Made by a program: the position numbers and the translations under genes. This document shows positions 56,520-64,000 of a stretch of 64,000 nt of DNA, in pieces. The notes under the pieces were generated by a model. It was not told where the DNA came from. It searched no databases and was given only the letters and a program-made list of their open reading frames with translations. Positions within the stretch are counted from its first letter, which is position 1; each line of letters starts with the position of its first letter. The DNA is from Malachius bipustulatus (lineage: Eukaryota; Arthropoda; Insecta; Coleoptera; Melyridae), in NCBI GenBank assembly GCA_910589415.1, contig OU342634.1, forward strand, positions 27,215,144 through 27,279,143. Reading direction: 5' to 3'.

Positions 56520-57900
56520 TTTTAACGCCTCCTTTGCACTTTGTATGCGACTCGACTATTTATAAATGTTTGTTATCGATTTTCCTCATTTTTCTCTTGA
56601 TTGCTTACTAATACCCGTTCCATTATGCGACTGGTTTATCACATTGGCGTTCCTGAAACAATAAAAATCATTCAAATAATCTCTTTAATAGATAAAAAGG
56701 GGATAAAAAAAAATTGATTCAAATATCCATATTTTTCATTGTTATTATGATAGTCTATCGTATTATTTATGAGGAATATAATACATTTTGTACAGATTGA
56801 TGCCACCCAGAAGTTAGTCGCGACTATCCCGCAGCAGCCTTTACTATAGTAGCTAAGGTTGGTTGATTTTTCGAACTGGCTAGCTGATGACTGGTCGAGA
56901 AAGATGGGCGAAGGTTCTGGATTTGACGTTCTCGACCCGCTAAACGCGCCAGCAGGTTCCAAATCTCGAACAGAACTGGTAGATTCGCGGTCACTTCTGA
57001 CCACCCGATTTCTCTGGGTGCTTTTATATAGATGCCATTAATATCTTAGGGCCGTACTCTAATGTATAAAATTAGTCATTTAGTCCACCCAAACATATTG
57101 CAACATTATTGTCATTGGTAAATTAAATAAACTCTTACTGAATTCATTTTGCTAACAAAATAAAATAAAAAAAAATGTTTAATAAAGAAACTTCGTCTTT
57201 ATTTAGGTAGGTATGAATTTTTTCCAGGTGAAACCATATGGATATGGTAACGTGTTTATTACAGAATTTAATTTATTCGTTCTCATTATGATTTGTACAG
57301 GAAACGAATAAATTTCTTGCATAAATAATAAATAACGAGCGAATAAAAATAGACCGCCGGTGATGTCATTTAATATCTATGTTAGTGGTCACGCTTTTTT
57401 AGACTTAGGGACCAGACAGGTCATTATTTAGACGAGTGTTGTAATCTTTTTCCCATCACAGATATTTATATTGCACCTACCTAACCTAATAATGGTTATA
57501 TACATATGGTATATATTTATACCATATTGTAACTACCTGCTATAACGCCTATACATAGGTATGGGGCTATTATAGGTACTATACGGATAATTATATTCTG
57601 TTGTATATTTAGCGTTCAATTTTTTTTTTCAGTATGTACGAAAATTTATGGCATTGATTTTTTCAACAGTAAACATCTATGTCAAAGATCAAATTTTTGA
57701 TTTTTTTTATAGATTGGTTAAATTGATTTGTTTTAATACCGAATGACATGAAAAAACAATATGACGGTCATAAGAAAAATAAATGTTGACTATGAAAACT
57801 CTGGAATACTCTGGGATCTAGTCGGCTTTGAAAATTTTTGTAATGTCAAATGACATCTTTTATGACTTTTATGACTCTCCAAAATTAGAAAGTTGCCTGT
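56520..57900. other. Upstream region of the transporter gene
   Basis: Likely promoter and intergenic DNA. A GC-richer, coding-like stretch at 56800-57010 is open on both strands, but no family is recognisable. A decayed copy of the foldback family at 24838-26909 lies at 57690-57870 (GACGGTCATAAGAAAAAT; GGCTTTGAAAATTTTTG). Confidence 0.45.
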
Positions 57901-58760
57901 TGGGAGATAGATTTTGGGAACCCTGTAACGCCAAGGATCCGTTAGTTTCTTCAGCATATTTCAGCAACGACTGAAACTATCCTATTTTTTTTTCAGATTC
58001 TTACTCAGGATCGAATTCTCCCCAATTTCGCCTATTCAACCGACTCTCTATCTCGCACAATAATATAAAGTTGCCTGTTGGGAGATCGATTTTGGGAACC
58101 CTGTATAAAATAACGCCAAGGATCCGTTAGTTTCTTCAGCATATTTCAGCAGCGACTGAAACTATTAATTTTTTATTCAGATTCTTGTTTAGTATTGAAT
58201 TCTCCCCAATTTTTCCTGTCAGGAGATAGATTTTTGGAACCCTGTATAATAACGCCAAAGATCCGTTATAGTTTCTTCAGCACATTTCAGCAACGACTGA
58301 ACTTCCCTATTTTTTTCAGATTCTTATTCAGGATCGAATTCCCCCAATTTTGCCTATCAAACCGACTCTCTATCTCGCACAATAAAAAAGTTGCCTGTTG
58401 GGAGATTGATTTTGGGAACCCTCTATAATAACGCCAAGAATTCGTTAGTTTCTTCAGCATATTTCAGCAATGACTGAAACTATCCTATTTTTTTCAGATT
58501 CTTGTTCAGGATCGAATTCTCCCCAATTTCGCCTATTCAACCGACTCTCTATCTCGCACAATAAAAAAGTAGCCTGTTGGGAGATAGATTTTGGGAACCT
58601 CTCGCACAATAAAAAAATAGCCTGTTGGAAGATAAATTTTGGGAACCCCGTATAATAACGCCAAGGATTTGTAATTTTTTTCAGCATATTTCGGCAACGA
58701 CTTTTTTTCAGATTCTCATTCAGCATTGAATTCTCCTCAACTTTACCTATTTAACCGACT
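57895..58760. repeat. Minisatellite, ~180-bp unit, four to five copies
   Basis: The anchor ACGCCAAGGATCCGTTAGTT recurs near 57931, 58112, 58249 (AAAG), 58429 (AGAATTCG) and 58647. Each unit continues with CAGCATATTTCAGCAACGAC, TCGAATTCTCCCCAATTTCG, CGACTCTCTATCTCGCACAA and GTTGGGAGATNGATTTTGGG, and ends in GGAACCCTGTATAATA. The intervals are 181, 137, 180 and 218 bases, so copies differ by internal deletion or duplication. Confidence 0.92.
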
Positions 58761-61700
58761 CTTTTCTCGCAAAATAAAAAAGATGCCTGCTGCCAGCCAA
58801 GTGAGCTCCAGGGCTTAATTTTGCTGGACGCTTGTCGCCGTGCTTCGTTGCGCTCTCGCTCTTTAATAATTAAAGCAAGCTCGCGACTTTCGGAACTCCG
58901 CTCTGTAGAACAATCGCTTTTATAGTTTTTTTTTAACGGCAGCAAGTAACCTGAGACCTCGGCTACCAATTTAATGTGTCCAGTCAGTATAGCTACCGAA
59001 AACTGACACGATTATTAAATATTCAATTGGCAACAGTGTGTGTGTGAGTTTAGAAGAGTGACTCTTTTATGTGGGAGAAATAGTAAACTTGCAATAAAGT
59101 TTCTTTCTGCAAGTCAGGACTAACCGGTGACGGTGACACCAATTACGTCATGTTTGGTTTAAAAAAAAATTATCCTCCAGTGCAGATCATTTTTTACTCA
59201 TGCGTCATCTTCCAGTCGCTATACCGAAACCACAAAAATTCATTTCAATAAAACTTGCGCAGGATTACCGAATATGTGAAGAATAAATTAACTGTGAATT
59301 TATAATACTTCTATGGTTGAATTGGTACACTAATAGTAAAACTCTCTCCTTGAACACATTAATAATAATTAAGATAAAATTAAGTAGTTAGTAGCAATCG
59401 GTAAGCGAAAAGAGAGAATAATGGTAAATTTAGGTAGCTAAATAAGTATGGCAATAAAATTAGATCTCTGATGTAATTGTAATAATTATTGTCACCAGAC
59501 GTAAATAAATACTTACAAGTGTAAGTAAATGGAATTAATTGCGGGATGAAATCGGAGAACGGTTTAGAAATTATTATTATTACATCATCGGAAGGTCAGT
59601 GTTAAAAATAAGTATAACTCATCGCGTTGTGCATTGTAAACATGCGAGGGTCATTGCAGTTAACATAAAAGCTAATTATTACAGCAATAGGTAAATGGAA
59701 ATAGAAATAATATTATTAGCTGGGTTCATGTTTATATCGATAACTGTAAAATCAGAAAGTGCAATAGTAATACCAGAATGAGTATTTTTAGACTCCTTTT
59801 TCATATTTTCAGAAAAAAATCAATGAAAATAAGCCGTCCTCTTCTCATCACCTACTGCGGTATCCCAAAATTTTTAAAACAGTGATAAAAAGATTACTTC
59901 AAATTTAGCTCCCAATTCCTCGTTTTAATTAGGTAATTCAAAGTAAATTTTCCCTAATTATTTGAAGTATTTCTGACCAGTTTTATTTAGAATTTATATT
60001 TTTTCAAACATTACAAATGATTTTATCACTTTCCAGGACGTTTTATTTTCTACCTGTATCACTCCTCAATTTTCAACTTTCGTACTGAGCGGGCTTATTT
60101 TAAACACAACTACGCGCATGTCAGCTTCAGAGAGTATAGCGTTAGCGATGCAGTTGACCTAAACCCTGTCCGTCAAAAGTCAAAAAGAAGAATTTGTTCA
60201 AATTTAAATTTAAATTCAGTGCGGTGTACAAAAAAATGGAAACGTCGTGGGGTCATTCTAGGTGATGCTCGAAAGGGCAGCAGGTGGAGCAGGTGAAGAA
60301 ATCATGAAGTTATATTAGATCGAACAAACAGGGACTTAAAACTTTTGCCGAAGACGAAATTCTAATGTCACTAATGTCAGCGTAAAATCATCGAGACGTA
60401 GTGACCATAGAATTTAAAACACCCAGAAGGAGTATAATGCCAATTAGCCCGAATTGGTCGTTTTGATAAACGCGACGGAAACTGTCATTTTTAACCCCCA
60501 AATACTTATTGTTTTTTAAACAATCACAATTTTACTCTAACTTTCTTATAACGTTTAAAGCTTATCATTTATTATTTCAATTCATATTTAAATCTTTTTA
60601 TCAGAAGTCACTTGACATTTAACAAATCCCAAAACATGCTCGTTCTAGCCAGAAACGATGGCACCGAGAACATTTGGCGTGCTCGGAATATGCGCGGGGA
60701 ATTGAGTAGCTTAAGCTCTGGCTACATCTGGAAGTTCTGGAACAACTCGAATGTCCCCCAAATAATAGTTCAGGGCGGGATAAATTCAAACGTCCAAATC
60801 TGACTTTCATAACGTAGAAATTATCGACATTTCAAATGTCAGACTAAACCAATAAGTGGGGGCTTTTTGTCACAGACACAGTTTACTGCGGGGAATTAAG
60901 AATATTTCAGTTAAATAGTATTTAATAATAAAGTTATTAGTCCACTACAAAGGTGTATCTTTCGATTTAAGTAGTTCTTAATAATAATAAAATAATAAAG
61001 GTAGGTCGTTTTGAGTATAAAGCACATAGGTACAGTGCATTTACTAGCCTGTTAGGTGGGGTCGGAGTATTCCTCCATCGCCCATAACAGTTGTCATGCT
61101 GGCAGTGCCCGAAACTCCAATCTAGAGAGCTTCCACATCCAACAGCAGAGCCTTCCAGAGTACCAGAACAAGCACGCAGACAGTGCAGACACGTGTTTCT
61201 ACTGGGGCTCTGCAGTGTGCTGCATCTGGAGTATCCGGAGGATGCTGTCGGATGAATGGAAGTTTGGCCGTCCTAAATAAAACAGCAACACGGATCTCCG
61301 TTTGGTGTAAAGTAGAGCGACATCTAGCGGTCATTCTAAAGAACCAACCGTGAGTTCACTCAAAGTTTATTACAGTTTCAGACACAACCAATGCCAGTCG
61401 ATTGACAATTACACGTTTAAACGATCAAACGTTTGTGGCTTTGTGGTAGTATTGCTAAGTTCAAAAGTAGTCTCCAAAAAAAGTTGTTCATTTAATGTTA
61501 ATCTCATACAATCGCTAATTTTGCCGCATTCAAGGTGAGATCAGCAGTAACTCGGCGACTTTTGGCCTATTAACTGTCACTTCCACATTGTTTACGAGGA
61601 AAGAATGCTTGTAAATTATTTTTAAGTACCTCAACCATAAAAATAGTCCCGGTAGCTTCAAGCATATGAATTCATAAGTCCATATATTGGTACTGAATCA

Positions 61701-62759
61701 AAATAGGAGCGGCATTTTTTGAGGAAACTATGAACTTTTGGAGAAAGGAAAATCGAAAAATTAATACAGCACTGTAATAGGCAGAAAAGAGAAATCACTT
61801 TAAATAAAATAATTAAAAAATAAAAATAATATATAGAATCATGATTGATTTGTTTACGGTAGAAATAATTGAATTTTAAATCTATTCTGTATATTATGTA
61901 TAATGTATGTAAAGTATTTACTATAAATAAAAAAATCGTATTATACACAGTAATATAGACAATTGAAACTAGGCTAAGTAATAAATATACAGAAAACATC
62001 TGTCGGTACTCTATTTCAAATCTGACAAAACATTAACATTATTTATTAACACCGTTCGGAAATATTCCGTCTTTACATAAACTTTAATAAATAGTTAGCA
62101 AGATAAAGGATAAACTTCTTTAGTCAGCCAAGTATTGCGTAATAATTAAATTTTTTTAGTTTGTGAAATATTTCCCTTTTTTTAACACGTTTTTACTAAT
62201 TCGCTTTCTTCTCCGTCCGTCTGTCTGCGCTACAAATCTTCCAATCGGTTTTAAACTAACTTCCCGAAGAGCTAGATACTTTGAAACTTTAAACATTGCT
62301 CAGACCAGGATGACTATACAATACTAACTCGCTTTCTTGTCTGTCTGTTTGTGTGCTCGGTGATTTTTTTTTAAATCCCAAGCCCCGCTCAGAGAGCTCG
62401 CGAGCGGTATCCCACAGGCGTGCGCTTCATTGTTCAAAAGGTTTAAAAACTGATTAAAAAATATTATAAGTAAAAATATAATTACTATGCAACAATTTGA
62501 ATTATCATCACTTTACAATAATTGTTACAATCTCGCACTAACATGCACAATTTACGATAAATTAGCATTTCACTGTTAAGACATCACAAATTAAATTAGA
62601 AGTTAAAGCTTAGGAATATTCGGATTGAATCCTATAATGTACCCAACGAGATTCGCTTATTGTTAGTTGTAAAGTTTGGGTTTCTTCTAAATTTTAAAAT
62701 ATAAAAAGAAGGTAATTTTCGGCAATAGACCTTTCAATCGTTATTCCAATGTATACCTA
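58761..62759. other. Long mostly featureless intergenic region
   Basis: About 4 kb without a convincing gene. It has a GC-richer block at 58780-58920 (GCTGGACGCTTGTCGCCGTG), a short open block at 60630-60800, the exon-like block at 61041-61276, and two similar TCGCTTTCTTnTCnGTCnGT stretches at 62201 and 62330. Otherwise AT-rich. Confidence 0.45.
61041..61276 (+). other. Exon-like open segment, unknown product
   Basis: An open frame reads VGSEYSSIAHNSCHAGSARN through LESFHIQQQSLPEYQNKHAD and ends GRPK before a stop that overlaps AATAAA (CCTAAATAAAA). It is preceded by a weak acceptor (CTGTTAG at about 61047-61053). Base composition is clearly more coding-like than its surroundings. I recognise no family. 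It could be the last exon of a gene starting elsewhere or a transposon relic. Confidence 0.25.
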
Positions 62760-63634
62760 CAGGTGTTCCTAAATAACAGGTACATACGAAAGGAGATAAT
62801 TCTTTCACTTATTTCATGACTGAAAATTTTTATAAATATAGGCCGCAAAAGCTTCGTTTCCCATCTACAGAGTGTTGAAATTTGAAGATTTTTTCTTTTT
62901 TTTTCTTTAAGCTTCTGCAATATCTGCAATAATCAAATTTCTGTCAAACAGTTGGTAAAATAGGGTTATCTCAGGTTTAATTTTAACAGGTAGTTGCCCG
63001 TATTCACAAACGATAATTTCCTAAATAATTACGTAATCAAATATCCCCATCTCATTCTATTGCAAAAAAACTGCATATCTCCATCTCACTCATTTAAATA
63101 ATTACGTAATTATTTAGGAAATTATCGTTTGTGAATACGGGCAAGTGTCTACTAAACTGGCAAAATTAATGGACACAAAAAATTACCCAAAAGAGCAGCT
63201 AGAGCCTGTTTTATCATTTAAAAAATTTGAATTTTTTTTCTTGATAATGGTTGCAGATGCAAAAAACTATACGAGACCAAAATGTTTCTAAATAAAGTAG
63301 AAAATTCATATTGTAATTTTAGAATCCACCAGCGGCGCATCGAAAAAAAGTTCAGGAGAAATGGGAGAAATTAAAAAAAAATCTCTCTGTAGATTCTCAC
63401 AACCATTTGTCATGCCCAATGATGTAAGCCCTACAGCGTAACCTGCACTTCAAATTTGAGCTAAATAACTCAAACTATGGGAGCTCTAAAGAAAACACTT
63501 TTTTTTAATATCAACACCTGTAGAGCAGTAATGAAGCGTTTGCGGACGTTTGTTCATATGAACTTTTAGTCATCAAATAAGCTAAAGAATTATCTCCTTT
63601 CGCATATACCTACCTGGTATTTAGGAACACCCTG
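62760..63634. mobile_element. Mariner-like foldback element, CAGGTGTTCCTAAAT ends
   Basis: The left end CAGGTGTTCCTAAATAACAG (62760, after TA) is mirrored by the right end ATTTAGGAACACCCTG (63634, before TA). Arms include GAAAGGAGATAATTCTTT at both sides. About 875 bp, with a 149-bp MITE nested inside. No coding capacity. Confidence 0.8.
62995..63143. mobile_element. 149-bp MITE, TGCCCGTATTCACAAACG family, copy 2
   Basis: Same length as, and nearly identical to, 38063-38211, in the opposite orientation. Termini TGCCCGTATTCACAAACG and its mirror; AGT flanks both sides (62992-62994 and 63144-63146). It is inserted in the foldback element around it. Confidence 0.9.
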
Positions 63635-64000
63635 TATGCGAAACAATACAAGAGCTGGTAACGAGAAAAGTTTAAAGCTCTGAGTGATTTCGCATGATCT
63701 TATCGTTGACATATTGATTGATGGTCTTTAAAGCATATCGAACCAATTATTTTACCCATAAAAAGCTTCCTATAATAAAATGTACTCGCGTTAAACAGCG
63801 TGTTATTTCAAGATATTGAAAAATGACCATTAACATTATCAAGACTTTTTTATTAACGAGAGAGAACAATTAAGTAGACATAAATTTTTTGTTGATAACA
63901 CTATTCATCGCAGCCCATTAGCATCATGAAAGCAGCGCAGCGAAGATATTAAACATGATACCGTTAAAATCTTGCAAACTTGCTATGACGTATAAAAAAA
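63635..64000. other. Right edge of window
   Basis: AT-rich sequence; I see nothing supportable in it. Confidence 0.4.

Noticed and set aside
1..64000. Endogenous viral sequences, rRNA genes and toxin genes
   Set aside because: I looked for capsid, polymerase and envelope-like frames, rRNA cores and toxin signatures and saw none. All RT-like genes here are non-LTR type.

Overview
The window is nuclear DNA of an insect, AT-rich and very rich in transposons. The evidence is short GT-AG introns (50-80 bp), single-copy animal housekeeping genes, and Tc1/mariner, PIF/Harbinger and Jockey-type elements. A beetle or a relative is plausible, but the sequence alone does not fix the order. Five protein-coding genes can be modelled. 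Four are complete and close in frame across all exons.

Layout. 1-14890 (+) is the 3' part of the XMAP215/CKAP5 (mini spindles) microtubule polymerase gene. Its upstream intron (1-7273) is filled by a broken non-LTR retrotransposon carrying nested insertions, and its 5.1-kb intron (9293-14394) holds another retrotransposon and two foldback elements. 15449-17234 (-) is the splicing factor RBM22, convergent with the first gene. 18525-20766 is a 5'-truncated retroelement with an unusual reverse transcriptase and a C-terminal restriction-like endonuclease. 21909-30267 (-) is TBC1D19; its 6.2-kb first intron contains a four- to five-deep nest of inverted-repeat elements. 30.3-37 kb is intergenic, with a ~90-bp satellite and a CpG-rich promoter region. 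37060-48228 (+) is a 1,174-residue ADD-domain chromatin protein resembling Drosophila ADD1 (the ADD module of ATRX). 50679-56519 (-) is a 659-residue MFSD6-like transporter, convergent with ADD1. From 56.5 kb to the end the DNA is mostly non-coding, with a ~180-bp minisatellite, foldback elements and two weak exon-like segments.

The genes share no pathway: microtubule growth, mRNA splicing, Rab regulation, heterochromatin reading and membrane transport. They are ordinary chromosomal neighbours. Points most worth a second look: a transporter intron made of degenerate repeats whose cores are 5-bp-phased GAA/TTC arrays like heat-shock elements (51541-52870); the mirrored 20-bp arrays and nested elements in TBC1D19; the endonuclease-bearing retroelement; a 275-bp near-perfect hairpin; and a group of foldback families sharing CAGGGTGT-like ends at TA targets.
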